Positions 49,901-60,185 of a DNA stretch of 64,000 nt are shown here, in pieces. Positions within the stretch are counted from its first letter, which is position 1. The number at the start of each line of letters is the position of its first letter. The position numbers and the translations under genes were made by a program. Source of the stretch: Allacma fusca (lineage: Eukaryota; Arthropoda; Collembola; Symphypleona; Sminthuridae); contig OX359246.1 in NCBI GenBank assembly GCA_947179485.1, positions 10,168,001 to 10,232,000 of the forward strand. The letters run 5' to 3'. The notes below the pieces were generated by a model, which was not told where the DNA came from, did not search any database, and saw only the letters and a list, made by a program, of their open reading frames with translations.

Positions 49901-52885
49901 GTGAGAGCAGTATTTTTTGCTATTGCCCAGGAGAACTTACAAGTCATACAATTTGACGTAAGTACGGCATTTTTAAACGCTCCTCTAGACGAGGAGGTTT
50001 ATATGGAACAGCCAGAGGGTTACGAGGTTTCGGGGGGATATGTGTGTAAACTTGAGAAAGGTTTATATGGACTGAAACAAAGCCCCAGAAACTGGCACAA
50101 GCACATCAAAGCAAAACTTCTCTCTCTTGGATTTGAAAAATCCTCCTACGACTCATGCCTCTTCACATATCACAGCGGTGCAACCAAAATGCTACTGGCT
50201 CTTTATGTGGACGATGGACTCTTGGCCGGCACAAGCAAGACCGCCATGGACTTAATTCTGAAAGAACTCAGAGCAACCTACAAAATGACGTCAACAGAAG
50301 ATGTCAAGAAATTCCTGGGAATGGAAATCAATATCACAGACACTCAAGTTATGCTACATCAAGAGGCATACATTATGGAAGTGGCTAAACGGTTCCGGAT
50401 GGAGAACTGTGACACTTCAAGTATACCTATGTCAGCAAATGTCGACTTGGAAGTGGAGATGTTTTCTCGTGATCATGACCCATCCCTTCCCTATCAAGAA
50501 TTAGTAGGAGCCCTACTGTTTATTTCAAGATGCACCCGACCAGACATATCCTTTGCTGTGGGAAAACTGTCTCGCTACTTTCAGTGCTATGAAAAGCGAC
50601 ATTGGGAAGCGGCCAAAAAGGTGTTGAGATACCTAGTGACTACTAAGAAACTGGGACTCTGTTACACTAAGATGGAGCATACGAGTCTGAAAGGCTATAG
50701 TGACTCGGATTTTGCTGGAGATAAAAAGACCCGGAAGTCTACTTCAGGCATTATCTACACTCTGAACGACTCTCCTCTGCACTGGAAAAGTCAGAGGCAA
50801 ACCCTAATCGCACACTCCTCCACAGAGGCTGAATATGTGGCACTCAGTGAAGCTAGCAAGATGGGAGAATGGCTCAGAAATCTACTATCGGACATGGAAA
50901 TTTTTAATGCTACGTTGCCATTCCCAATTTATACTGACAACCAGAGCAGTATGAAGTTAGCAGCAAATCCGGAATTTCATGACCGGACCAAGCACATCGA
51001 CGTGCGTCACCACTACATCCGAGGATTAGTGGAAACAGGACAAGTAGAAATAAACTACATGGCTACAGGAAGATTAGTGGCTGATATTTTAACTAAGCCA
51101 CTGGGACGGAGTCAATTCGAGCCGAAAATGGAACTCCTCTCTCTCACTCGGAAAATTACGGAGCCAGTGAAGGAACCAAGTCAGCCTACACCCAGCGCAA
51201 GCACAGCGACAAGAATTTGTGCACTGTCAACTTTATGGAATGTAATACTTTTCATATTATTTTTTCCCCTGGTATTCTGTCAAAAGTTCCAGGAGGGAAA
51301 TGCTGTAGTATGGAGAAGGAGCCCCACTCCCGCAATTGAAGGTTACAACTCGGTTGTGATGAGGATAGGTCTCATATCACCCTGCAAGTTCCTCCCAACG
51401 GATGGCCTGACAACCATGGCAACGGAGCGAATCGCCAAGCAATGTGAGAAACAGTATGAAAAACTGTTCTTAGATGAATTGCGACTAGCCTGCCCTCCAA
51501 AGGATACCAGGTTAAGGATGGTGAAGAGGGAACCATTTACCATTATATTCTTAATTATTCTGGTATGCTCAGCAAGTGCAGGAATAGGTATTGGCCAGTA
51601 TGCATTACACAAAATTGACAAAATGGAAATAACTCAATTGGAAATTGAGAGAACCCTGGACGATCTGGAAGCAAAGGTGCAGATAAACAGTGCCAATTTG
51701 CAGAAATTAAAGTTCGAAGTGGATAAAATGGCACAGACCATTAACAACTTAATTAATGACGTCCATTTATTTCAAGAAAAAGTCATTGAGATAATTTTTT
51801 TGGTTTCCTACATAACATCAAGACTGTTAGTAGGACGGGGGGTAGTGCAAGAGACCCGAAGGCTCTGGAGTAAGAAGAAGATGAACAACAACTTTTTCGA
51901 CTTCATGAACGTCACACTCCCCTGTGGTGTAAATTGCCCCATCGAATATGCAGAATTCCGTAGATGTTCGTTGGATCGAGAAGATTCCGAACTGGAACTG
52001 ATGTTCGCCGTCCCTGTAATGAGTAACATGACGGTATTAGAAGCCGATCCATTCTACCTCATGCTGAAGGATAAGGGACAAACATGCTGGTTAGAGTACA
52101 TAGGACCATTGAATGCTCTCCTCTCACCTGATGAGGACTGTCTCCGAGCTGTAGATATGAGGAGGGAATCCTCATCTCAGCTGTTCGCTTCCCGCTCAAG
52201 TGAATGTATGGACTTGGAAACGGCCAAGGACGAGGGCAAATTTTATAAGCCCCTCCGCTGCTTACCGAGCAAACCTGGAGACGAGAAAGAATTTGTACAA
52301 ATTAAGGTCCATAATAACAAATTCTACATATACTGCCCTGGACGGGAGTATGTTCGAGGAGGGGACAAGAACAGAGTTAAATGTCCAAACAAAGTTTTTA
52401 CTCTGCCCCTAACTGCCACATTCTCTATAGACAATCAAACTTATCGAGGAGATATTTTGGATTTAGTTTATAATGAGAAAGAAGACCCTTTGCTCCACGA
52501 GAAGATCGAATGGCATGTTTCCCCAGTAGTCAAGTGGGATGACTTGAACGAGACGTTCCCTATCCTGGAGGCGTTGGACAAGAATCACTGGACACGGCAA
52601 ACTGGAGACGAGATGTATGGTGCTGGTTCCTGGATAATCCTGAGCTTGATAATGGTTTTCATCGGACTAATTGGCGCTTTTATAGGCTGGAAGAAATGCA
52701 AGAAAGTGCTGAAGCCAAGAAAAATCAAACGGGCCAAGCGAAGATATCCCAAGGTTGCGAAGACAGAATCACCACCGGAAGCTGAGATGTTCCAGATGGA
52801 AGACATGGGCGAAGAGGACAAGATTGAAGAAGTCCCATCGGCAGCGAAAAGATTTCTCCACGTGGAAGAAATCTCCATAGGCTAA
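49901..52885 (+). CDS. Copia RT and RNase H fused in frame to an env-like glycoprotein
   Basis: 994 codons. Residues 1-410: RT (QFDVSTAFLNAPLDEEVYM, KLEKGLYGLKQSPRNW, catalytic YVDD) and RNase H (GYSDSDFAGDKKTRKSTSG, HSSTEAEY, VADILTKPLGRS). From about 430 an added part of some 560 residues: a signal-like segment (LWNVILFILFFPLVFC, about 445-460), about 90 residues with cysteines, a basic RLRMVKRE before a second hydrophobic segment (IIFLIILVCSASAGIGIGQY, about 547-566) and a heptad-like coiled coil. Then follows a cysteine-containing region with N-glycosylation sites (NVT, NMT, NQT, NET), a membrane anchor (IILSLIMVFIGLIGAFIGW, about 907-925) and a basic/acidic tail. The layout is that of a class I-like envelope, but no specific family can be named. 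The ATG at 49,901 is internal; the frame opens after the TAA at 49,868. Confidence 0.85.
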   Translation: MRAVFFAIAQENLQVIQFDVSTAFLNAPLDEEVYMEQPEGYEVSGGYVCKLEKGLYGLKQSPRNWHKHIKAKLLSLGFEKSSYDSCLFTYHSGATKMLLALYVDDGLLAGTSKTAMDLILKELRATYKMTSTEDVKKFLGMEINITDTQVMLHQEAYIMEVAKRFRMENCDTSSIPMSANVDLEVEMFSRDHDPSLPYQELVGALLFISRCTRPDISFAVGKLSRYFQCYEKRHWEAAKKVLRYLVTTKKLGLCYTKMEHTSLKGYSDSDFAGDKKTRKSTSGIIYTLNDSPLHWKSQRQTLIAHSSTEAEYVALSEASKMGEWLRNLLSDMEIFNATLPFPIYTDNQSSMKLAANPEFHDRTKHIDVRHHYIRGLVETGQVEINYMATGRLVADILTKPLGRSQFEPKMELLSLTRKITEPVKEPSQPTPSASTATRICALSTLWNVILFILFFPLVFCQKFQEGNAVVWRRSPTPAIEGYNSVVMRIGLISPCKFLPTDGLTTMATERIAKQCEKQYEKLFLDELRLACPPKDTRLRMVKREPFTIIFLIILVCSASAGIGIGQYALHKIDKMEITQLEIERTLDDLEAKVQINSANLQKLKFEVDKMAQTINNLINDVHLFQEKVIEIIFLVSYITSRLLVGRGVVQETRRLWSKKKMNNNFFDFMNVTLPCGVNCPIEYAEFRRCSLDREDSELELMFAVPVMSNMTVLEADPFYLMLKDKGQTCWLEYIGPLNALLSPDEDCLRAVDMRRESSSQLFASRSSECMDLETAKDEGKFYKPLRCLPSKPGDEKEFVQIKVHNNKFYIYCPGREYVRGGDKNRVKCPNKVFTLPLTATFSIDNQTYRGDILDLVYNEKEDPLLHEKIEWHVSPVVKWDDLNETFPILEALDKNHWTRQTGDEMYGAGSWIILSLIMVFIGLIGAFIGWKKCKKVLKPRKIKRAKRRYPKVAKTESPPEAEMFQMEDMGEEDKIEEVPSAAKRFLHVEEISIG

Positions 52886-52953
52886 GAATTACTTTATAAT
52901 TATGTGTACTTATTTAATTCTGGGATTAACAATTATTTTATTTCAGCTCACAT

Positions 52954-52962
52954 TAAGGAGGG
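52954..52962 (+). other. Polypurine tract of the copia element
   Basis: AAGGAGGG immediately before TGTTG, as required for plus-strand priming. Confidence 0.7.
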
Positions 52963-53420
52963 TGTTGAAAGGCATGATTGAAATGTCTATCAATGCACTT
53001 TCTATCGAAGTAATGTTAGCAAGTAATATTAATAGATTGTTTATAGTTAGTGCGTGTTATTGTAAGATGTTCGGCCTCGACCGGACATCAGCACTTGCAC
53101 ACAAGTGTCAACACAGCACATAGTTTTAAGTCAAAGAGTTAAAAGGGATTTCACAAGTAAGTGTGAAATCCGGAAGCTGTTATTGTAAGAATACAGTTTT
53201 AACCTTTCTAATGTTTTTAGGAATCGCCTACCAAAACATATTGTGTTCTACATTGATGTTATTATTATTGGAAATATGACATTTGGGCATTGTTGTGTTG
53301 TAAGAGAAGGCATTCTTGTATCTGGTATAAATATATGTTTATTTTAAATAAATCTTCAGTCTTAGAACTGATATTGGTGAAGCTACAACTTCTTTTCAGT
53401 CTCTTTCTTTCAATATGCTC
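52963..53420 (+). repeat. 3' LTR of the copia element (end uncertain)
   Basis: Starts TGTTGAAAGG after the polypurine tract. It contains TATAAATA (53,326) and AAATAAA (53,344), as expected for an LTR with promoter and poly(A) signal. With no second LTR to compare, the 3' border cannot be fixed: CCAAAACA at 53,238 is the shortest choice, about 53,420 the more likely one. Confidence 0.6.
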
Positions 53421-53529
53421 TTCTAACCCTGAAAGAACATCTAAGAGGAAACGTGATGAAAATAGAGCTCAGTGTAATTATGAATTGAATCATTCTAGTC
53501 TATTCTTCTGCAAATTTCTTCGCGCTAGT

Positions 53530-53625
53530 CAAGTCTAGTCCTATCCACACAATTCCTAGTATATTCCTAGTCTACTCCTAGTCAGTTCCTATTCCTATTC
53601 AATTTCTATTCAAGCCTCAAACTAA
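53530..53625. repeat. CTAGTC/CCTATTC simple repeats
   Basis: Irregular repeats of TAGTCTAGTCCTATTC type. The same kind of sequence occurs at 57,690-57,860. Confidence 0.6.
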
Positions 53626-53964
53626 AAGCAACCCTAAGATCCTGGTTCAGAAGTTCATGGATAAAATGGGGAAGGTTGGGATGAGGAGATAGTATGACGC
53701 AGGCGCGTAGCCTAGGGGGGCAAAGGGGGCAATTGTCCCCTCCCCATTCGAAATAAAATACTCTCAAATCACTCAAAAAGTTAAAAATAAATCAGTCCAT
53801 ACCGAGACATGCAAACCTTTTTAGTGATTTGACAGTTAAATTTTTTTTTATTTGTAAAAACAATCACTTTGAAACTCAACATATGCAGTATTCCATGTAA
53901 ATATCTGTGTATAAACAGCATAACTCAAGAATAACCCATGAAATTTGCATGTTTCGTGTGAATG

Positions 53965-54160
53965 ATTTATTACCCACAGCTCCTCCCGTCATTAATTGAC
54001 CCATCCATACGCGCGAAAATCGTATCGCAATGTTTGTCCATTGCGAGAGCAAAGGATTTCTAGGTCAATAAATTTCTATCGAAATGGAAAAGCATTTCGA
54101 TACGATTTTTGCGAGTATGGATGGGTCACCTTTTGATGGGAAGAAGACGGGTAATAAACC
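53965..54160. repeat. Fold-back repeat inside the hAT element
   Basis: ATTACCCACAG..CCCGTC and TGACCCATCCATACGCG on the left are matched by CGAGTATGGATGGGTCA and GACGGGTAATAA on the right, giving a nested palindrome with arms of about 60 bp. Possibly a MITE inserted in the hAT element. Confidence 0.8.
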
Positions 54161-54442
54161 ATTCACTAAAGAGACGTTTTAGGTGATTCTAGAGTATATT
54201 TTTATTGTGTTCATCCTTGCTTAGCGGGTGATTTGAATGCATTGCGAAATCCCGATTTCACTTTGACCTTTGCCTCGTCGATTTGACTTCAATCTTCAAC
54301 GGCAACAAAAGTATGGTAACAGCGACTTTAAATATTTTCATATTAAAAGCTTTTAGCTTCTGTAACTTACACGCATCGCTTCGAGGGAATTTTTAAGCTG
54401 GATAGAATTAGTAAATTAGTGAATTGTATTTAATTCTTCATT

Positions 54443-54514
54443 ATGAAAAGGTCAAGCACGCCTGATATCCGCAGTTTCTTTTCGAAGCACACAGTCGCAG
54501 GAACAGTAGGTTAA
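54443..54514 (+). pseudogene. N-terminal remnant of a hAT/ZMYM-like transposase
   Basis: MKRSSTPDIRSFFSKHTVAG then stop. The MKR...IRSFFSK start is common in hAT-family transposases and ZMYM1-like host proteins derived from them. The remainder is deleted. Confidence 0.55.
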
Positions 54515-54716
54515 GCACCAGCTGAAACGATTGAAGCGAACCCAGGTCTCGAAATTCTCCGAAATCGGATCAAGCCCAATTGAAAATCTGGTCCAAAATT
54601 ATTCAACTTTGATGGAATCGTAAAACGTGAAGAATAAAAAAATCTGAAATTCAGTTTGCAAAATTTGATGCATTTTACATTTGTGAATTGGATTTCCCAT
54701 AGAATATGTCAGTTCA

Positions 54717-54977
54717 CATATCTTCGGCGAAACTTGCTAACCGGCCATAATTTAAAATGCCTAAAATGAAAACCGGCTATAGCGCTACCGCTACAAACTC
54801 TAAAGTGAAACCCGGCCATAATTTTCCTGTGCTGTAGAGCATAAACCCCGGTCCACAGAGAGGAGAGGAAGCGGGGAATTATGGCCGGTTTTCACATTTG
54901 AGATTTCAGCTTTATCGCCGTTTTTCGTTCTAAGCATTTTAAATTATAGCCGGTTAGCAAGTTTCGTCGACGATATG
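54717..54977. repeat. Second fold-back repeat inside the hAT element
   Basis: ATATCTTCGGCGAAACTTGC / TAACCGGCCATAATTTAAAATGC on the left is matched by the complement GCATTTTAAATTATAGCCGGTTAGCAAG / TTTCGTCGACGATAT on the right. The motif CCGGCCATAATT recurs inside. About 260 bp overall. Confidence 0.8.
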
Positions 54978-55040
54978 TACGTTCTAATTAATGTTGCCCC
55001 TCCCCCTTGGCCAATTCCTGGCTACGCGCCTGGTATGAGG

Positions 55041-55369
55041 GATCTGTCAAATACCTGGGTGAGGGATTTAATGTGGGGCGAAAGACGGTATATGCACCCA
55101 GTAATTCATTACAATTTGTAATAAAAAAATACCCCCAAAATTTGGTGAACCAAACCAACAACAAATCCGCATAACTAACACATTAGATTTCCTCAGTACT
55201 TCTGGGCACACTCCCTGAGTCAGTGCATGTACCAGTGTTGCCCAAAAATATGAGTGCGAGAACCATGTAGGGCACTCATGAACTAAAAAACAAATGTGAG
55301 TGCTTGCACTGCACTCCTTCCAAAGAAAGTTCGCACTATTATTAACATAAAAATTACCGACGACTAGTC
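55041..55369. other. Unassigned repetitive DNA
   Basis: Contains CAGTGTTGCCC (55,231) and several GAGTGC/CACTCA words that reappear after the second hAT element at 56,300-56,380; perhaps a decayed element split by it. No gene. Confidence 0.4.
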
Positions 55370-55377
55370 GTCGCAAA

Positions 55378-56272
55378 CAGTGATGGGTAACGTTATTGGT
55401 TAACGTTAATGAATAACGTTATTATCGATAAAATCCTAGTAACGATTAATTAGAAATAACGTTTAACATATTCCCCTTGACTAACAAAAACGTAACGAAA
55501 ACCGAAACCCCTGGACAGCAAAACATAAACCGAATCACAATAACGTTATTATCCGTTATTAAAAATCTTTAATAAATGATCTAATTGTATTTCTGATAAT
55601 GATACACAAGTATACATTTGCAAAAATATAGAAACTGTTCCATATTTCCATGTTAGATTTAATTTTATATTTTAAAAATTCCGGGTGATTACAGCATGCC
55701 CAACATAAATTTTACCATGTTAAATCCCATAAGAAATTTTCATTTTCGAAAGTCCAAAATCCAATCTTTTGAAACGTGGTTCTAGCTACCTTCTTGACCT
55801 TAGATTGGTCAATAATGATCACAATTAGGTTTTTGGCCTCATATTGGTCCATGTTGGCCACAATTATTTCTTTGGCTTCTTTGCTCATGAATTAGGTCTT
55901 AAAACTTCTGCGCGATTTCCCGCGCAAACCAGGGCAAGATGGCATAAACTTTTGGTTTCGCTGGGACCTTGGACCAGGTACCTAAGCTCCCACAAAATTT
56001 CATTCCGATCCCGAATGGGCATGGGGTGAGGGTTACTTGTTAGAGAAGTTTTATATTACTTTAAATCCAGAAAAATACTTTTCATTAACCGTATTCACTG
56101 TTGTTAATACTAACCGTTATTAACCGATTAACGCTATTGAATCCAACTGCTAACCGTTTATAACCATAACCGAATTCATAAAAAACCAATAACGAAAACG
56201 AAAACCGAATTTAGACTGTCATTAACTTTTGAGTACTTAACGTAAACCCAAATTTTCGGTTACCCATCACTG
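55378..56272. mobile_element. Non-autonomous hAT element, exact 8-bp duplication
   Basis: Ends CAGTGATGGGTAAC and GTTACCCATCACTG, flanked on both sides by GTCGCAAA (55,370-55,377 and 56,273-56,280). 895 bp, rich in TAACGTTATT words near both ends. A 61-codon frame inside (55,844-56,029) is not a transposase. Confidence 0.93.
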
Positions 56273-56409
56273 GTCGCAAATAAAACATTGACAGATTTTC
56301 CCGGTGAGTGCATTCACTTGTGCAGCTCAAAAATGAGTACAATTGACAACTCAAGCACTCATCAACTAAAACTAACCGCTCATAATTGAAAATGATTGCT
56401 TAAGTTTAA

Positions 56410-56584
56410 TGTAGTAGCTCCTCATGGGTGTTAATAAAAATTGATACACAAGCAATATTTCAGTAGCAGATTAAAAAACTGAAACTAGATATTTGCTGAC
56501 AAAAATTCTTTCAGTTTCGTAATTTGCTAAAGAAATATTGCATGTGTATCAATTTTTATCAAAATAAGTGAGGAGCTACTGAAG
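56410..56584. repeat. Inverted repeat, AGTAGCTCCTCA type
   Basis: AGTAGCTCCTCATGGG ... AAAAATTGATACACA ... AATATTTC on the left pairs with GAAATATTGCATGTGTATCAA ... TGAGGAGCTACT on the right. Confidence 0.75.
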
Positions 56585-57390
56585 TTACCATGTTCCCAAA
56601 TGATAACCCTAAATAATCATGCTTTCATGTGGTAAAATTTACATTTTTGCTGAAAGAGCTACATAATACTTGTAAAAAAAGTTATAAATGGGGTGGTCAA
56701 GACGTGGGTGAAGAACTCAAATGAATTATGTGCGCTTTCGATTTAAAACAAACCTATCTTCAACCGGTTTCACCTAAAGGTCGAAACGGTTTAATTCATT
56801 TCAGTTTTTTCATTTCATTTCAATTCACATGCTGAACTGAATGGAAACTAAATTTTCAATTCAGTCCAGTTTTTTCCAATTCAGTTCAATTCAAAATTTT
56901 GAACTGAATTGAACTGAACCGAAAATTTCCAATTCCGGGCTTGAATTTTACTGATAAAATTATTTTGAAGTTGTATCTATGTTAGATTAAACTCACCACG
57001 TTGATATTAAATTATGGACGATCAGGTTAGTTTTTATTAGCTAAATCCCAAAACTAGTAACAAATGTGACCTTTGACCACTCATATCTCGGGAACTAGAG
57101 ATTCGTTGTAAATTGTTTGCCAATGTTGCGTAATCTACTACTGATATATTTCATGTGTACCAACTTTTATCAAAACTAAAAAGGAGCTACTAAAGTAAAT
57201 TTAATCCCAAAATATAAATGTAAAAAAAATGTCTTCATACATGGTAATATTTTCATTTTTGTTTAAAAAGCTATACTGTACTTGTAAAAAGTTATAAATG
57301 GGCTGACAAATCTTCGGTGAAGGGCTAAAATGAATTAGATGCGCTTTGATTACAAGTAAAATTATCTTCAACAGGTTTCACCAAAAGTAC
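56525..57390 (+). repeat. Two direct repeat blocks around an AT-rich insert
   Basis: 56,525-56,780 and 57,130-57,390 share ATGTGTAYCAA, GGAGCTACT, AAAGTTATAAATGGG, ATGAATTA..TGCGCTTT and TCTTCAAC.GGTTTCACC. In between is a TTCAGTTCAATTCA-rich palindromic tract (56,790-56,930). Confidence 0.7.
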
Positions 57391-57689
57391 AATGATCTAA
57401 GTATAAATAATAAATAAATTTGTACAGCGTGTATACAATTTTGCTTTCAGTCATAAATGAAACTAGTTTACTCACAATCAGCCTCTTCAACGACGAAATA
57501 CTACTTGCTAGCTGCTGCTGGAGTGCAAGAAGCAAGGATACCCTTTCGTTTTCATGCGTAAAGTTCGTGTACATATTTATGACAAAAGAATACGAAGTAT
57601 TTTTTGTGAAAACGAGTGCTAGAGCTCGCAATATGCAGGCTTATTTGAGCGAAATCTGTGAACAGGAATAGGTATATTTTCCTAGTCAA

Positions 57690-57860
57690 GTCTATTCTAT
57701 TCTATGTGTTTTCATTACTTGACTAGTCTATTCTAGTCTAGTCCTTCTAAACTTCGCATATCGCTAGTCTATTCGAGTCTATTCATTTCGCTCCCTATTA
57801 ACGACTAGTCTAGTCTATTCCCTATTTTCCTAGTCAAGTCGGACTAGACTAGAGCACCAG
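57690..57860. repeat. CTAGTCTATTC simple repeats
   Basis: About ten irregular copies of CTAGTCTATTCTA. Same kind as 53,530-53,625; could be matching ends of a larger decayed element. Confidence 0.7.
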
Positions 57861-58069
57861 TGCTTGAACGTATGATGAACGTTCGTTCACATTCAAAATA
57901 AGTTCTTCTGAGTTCAATTCAAATTCATTCAATCAAAATTTTGCATTTACCTATTTCGTTCAAGTTCGTTGAATAACAAAGAGAATAAGCGTAAGTTCAG
58001 TTCAGTTCACCCCTTTATGAACGACTGCAAGTATGCTTAAAACACTTTAGCGAACTTGCATTTAAAATG

Positions 58070-58333
58070 CCTTGAACTTTTCGGACGACTAAAAATACTT
58101 ACAACATTTGAGTCTTGTCTATCAAACGAAAGTGCTTTTAAACATCAACAAATTCTTAAAACAATCCCGGGTGTAGCAATGCAACGTTTGTTAAATTAGA
58201 AGTATAATGCGATAATATTTTGTGTTCATTCTATTGCAGAAACATGTATGAATAAAGCAAATAAAAAACAGCCAATCACAAGGGACTGAAATACTCTCCA
58301 AACTGACGGCATCATACTTGCATATGTGTTATA
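58070..58333. repeat. Duplicated 5' flank of receptor copy 3 (first piece)
   Basis: Matches 14,470-14,745 upstream of copy 2 (CCTTGAACTTTTCG, GTATGAATAAAGCAAATAAA, GACGGCATCATACTTGCA). The match is cut by the pogo-like element and resumes after 60,186. Confidence 0.8.
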
Positions 58334-59108
58334 CAGTCAAATCTCTCTATAAGGGAATACTCTATAAGGGAAAACTCACTATAAGGGACATAATTGGTTG
58401 GTCCCGGCAAAATGCCCATATAACTACATGTATAAGACTCGGCTTATAAGGGATATGTTTATAAGGGAAACCTCCCTATTAGGGAACATATTTCAAGGTA
58501 CGGTGGAGTGGTACACACATTCTATAACGGATTTTCAAAAAATAATTGGTATGTGTGCAGTCGTTTCCACCAGAATTTGGAAACAAAACGTGAAAACTGC
58601 ATACTAAGCTTATTTTTGCACTTCAGTTTCCAGTTAACCAGGATGTCTGGGGAGATTATAACCATCAATATTGTATAAATTTGATAATATTTATTGACCA
58701 CTAATTAAAATCAAGGAATACGTGACTTTACAATGTGCAGCACTAAACGCAAAACCTTGAATAATTTTTGAAATACAATCCGGCAAATAGGAGAGTAAAG
58801 TGTATTGAAAAAAGAATTTTTTAAGTTCTTTTTCAAGATTTTTGGAGTTGGATTTCAAGAATTGAAGTGGTAACAACCGTTCAACAGATTTTTGAAGTTG
58901 GATATCAAGAATTGAAGTGGTTACATACTAAAAATTAACAAATCTACCAACTACATGTATTTTTAGTGATTTTTCAATTTTTCATAAACATGTGTAGTTA
59001 CTTTTTGGATAAGTTAGTGTGCTTTCTTTATAGTGTATTTAATTCCGTTATAAGCCTATAAGGGACAATCTTTATAGCGGACAAAATATGACAGTCCCCA
59101 GAGTATCC

Positions 59109-60160
59109 CCAGTCACTCCAAATGTATAGGATCCTACATGTAAAATCTATAGGATAAAAGTATCAGATCTGCGGACGATATCTCAAACGATTTTACTACA
59201 GGATCCTATACTATCCCATAGTTACTAGTCCCAACCTCGCATGGGATTTTCTCTAGCTTGTCCTATAGTTGAAAATTTATTATTATCTTATGCACTTCTC
59301 TACTTCTACTCCATTTTCCTCCGAAATTAAAACTACATAGCCATCTGTACTACAGTTAGTTTAATTTTTAGACAATTGTAAATATTTACAATATTTACAA
59401 TTGTCTAAACAATTAAGCCAACTGCCATTAACGTTTTCATACATATACATCTCAAATTGTCAATATTAATACACCCTTCACTGCAGTTCTGTGGAAATAA
59501 CATGTAACACTACAAAATAAAATTGCAGTCACAAGTAAATAATTTCACGTATGAATTGAAAAAAAAGAACAAAACACACACTTTTTGTATTTTTCGCTTG
59601 TCTTACTATTACTAATTGTAAGTTAAAATTGAAACAATCTACAGAACAGGTAAGCCGATTTGACGTTCATCACAACCAAAGAACATGTGAATGACAACTG
59701 CTGTTGATTAAGTATGGCGAATTTGGCGGTTATAATATATGTCTTGTACAAACGATGAGGAGCGCAGAATCCTTGTCAAAGCAAGTACAGGATTTTTATA
59801 AAAATGTCCTATGGTATCCGAAACCATAGGATTTTTCTGACAATGTCCTATAGTACTCGAACTTGCAGGATATGCGGCACCCAACTTATAGGATTTTTTT
59901 AAAAACTTCCTATGGTACCCCCCGCTTATAGGATTTTTCTGAAAATGTCCTATGGTACTCGCACTTGCAATATTTGTGCTACCCAACTTATAGGATTTTT
60001 CCAAAAACTTCCTATGGTACCCTCTCTTATAAGAATCGAGTGCCAGTTTCTGACGAGCTGAATTATTTGTATAAGATCCTATATGGCTTGTGGGATTTCT
60101 GGTACATTTTCTCACAGAACTTGCATCCTATAGGAATCCCATACAGTTTGGAGTGACTGG
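59109..60160. mobile_element. Element nested in the pogo-like element
   Basis: Inverted ends CCAGTCACTCCAAATGTATAGG and, complement, CCAGTCACTCCAAACTGTATGG. The target duplication is not clear. Inside it has many TATAGGATTTTT / CCTATGGTAC words; no transposase. Confidence 0.7.
59790..60040. repeat. Tandem repeat, about 118-bp unit, two copies
   Basis: Each unit has TATAGGATTTTTCTGA.AATGTCCTAT, GTACTCG.ACTTGCA and CACCCAACTTATAGGATTTTT. It creates a repetitive minus-strand frame of 135 codons (59,708-60,115) that is not a gene. Confidence 0.8.
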
Positions 60161-60185
60161 GTCCGTTATAGCGAGAGTTGACTGT

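Larger units (their letters stand above)
46750..53420 (+). mobile_element. Ty1/copia retrotransposon with env-like gene, 5'-truncated
   Basis: Order gag, protease, integrase, RT, RNase H is the copia order. The element begins in the middle of gag, without a 5' LTR, and ends after a polypurine tract and a 3' LTR start. Damage: TAG at 47,544-47,546, one-base shift near 48,470, TAA at 49,868-49,870. Despite that, 49,901-52,885 is a single 994-codon frame covering RT, RNase H and an envelope-like glycoprotein. Confidence 0.93.
53700..55032. mobile_element. hAT-type element, internally deleted
   Basis: Ends CAGGCGCGTAGCC and, on the right, GGCTACGCGCCTG. Flanked by GTATGACG (53,692-53,699) and GTATGAGG (55,033-55,040), an 8-bp duplication with one difference. 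It holds the first codons of a transposase-like protein and two internal fold-back repeats; no full transposase. Confidence 0.85.
58334..60184. mobile_element. pogo/Tigger-like element without transposase
   Basis: Ends CAGTCAAATCTCTCTATAAGGG and, complement, CAGTCAACTCTCGCTATAACGG, flanked by TA (58,332-58,333, 60,185-60,186). These ends and a TA duplication are typical of the pogo branch of Tc1/mariner. A tandem 50-bp repeat (AGATTTTTGRAGTTGGAT type) occurs at 58,837-58,925. About 1.05 kb of its right half is another nested element. Confidence 0.85.

Noticed and set aside
51343..52878. Minus-strand frames inside the copia env-like region
   Set aside because: Shadows of the 994-codon frame.
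59708..60115. A 135-codon repetitive protein on the minus strand
   Set aside because: It is the translation of a 118-bp tandem repeat in a non-autonomous element; no start context or homologue is apparent.
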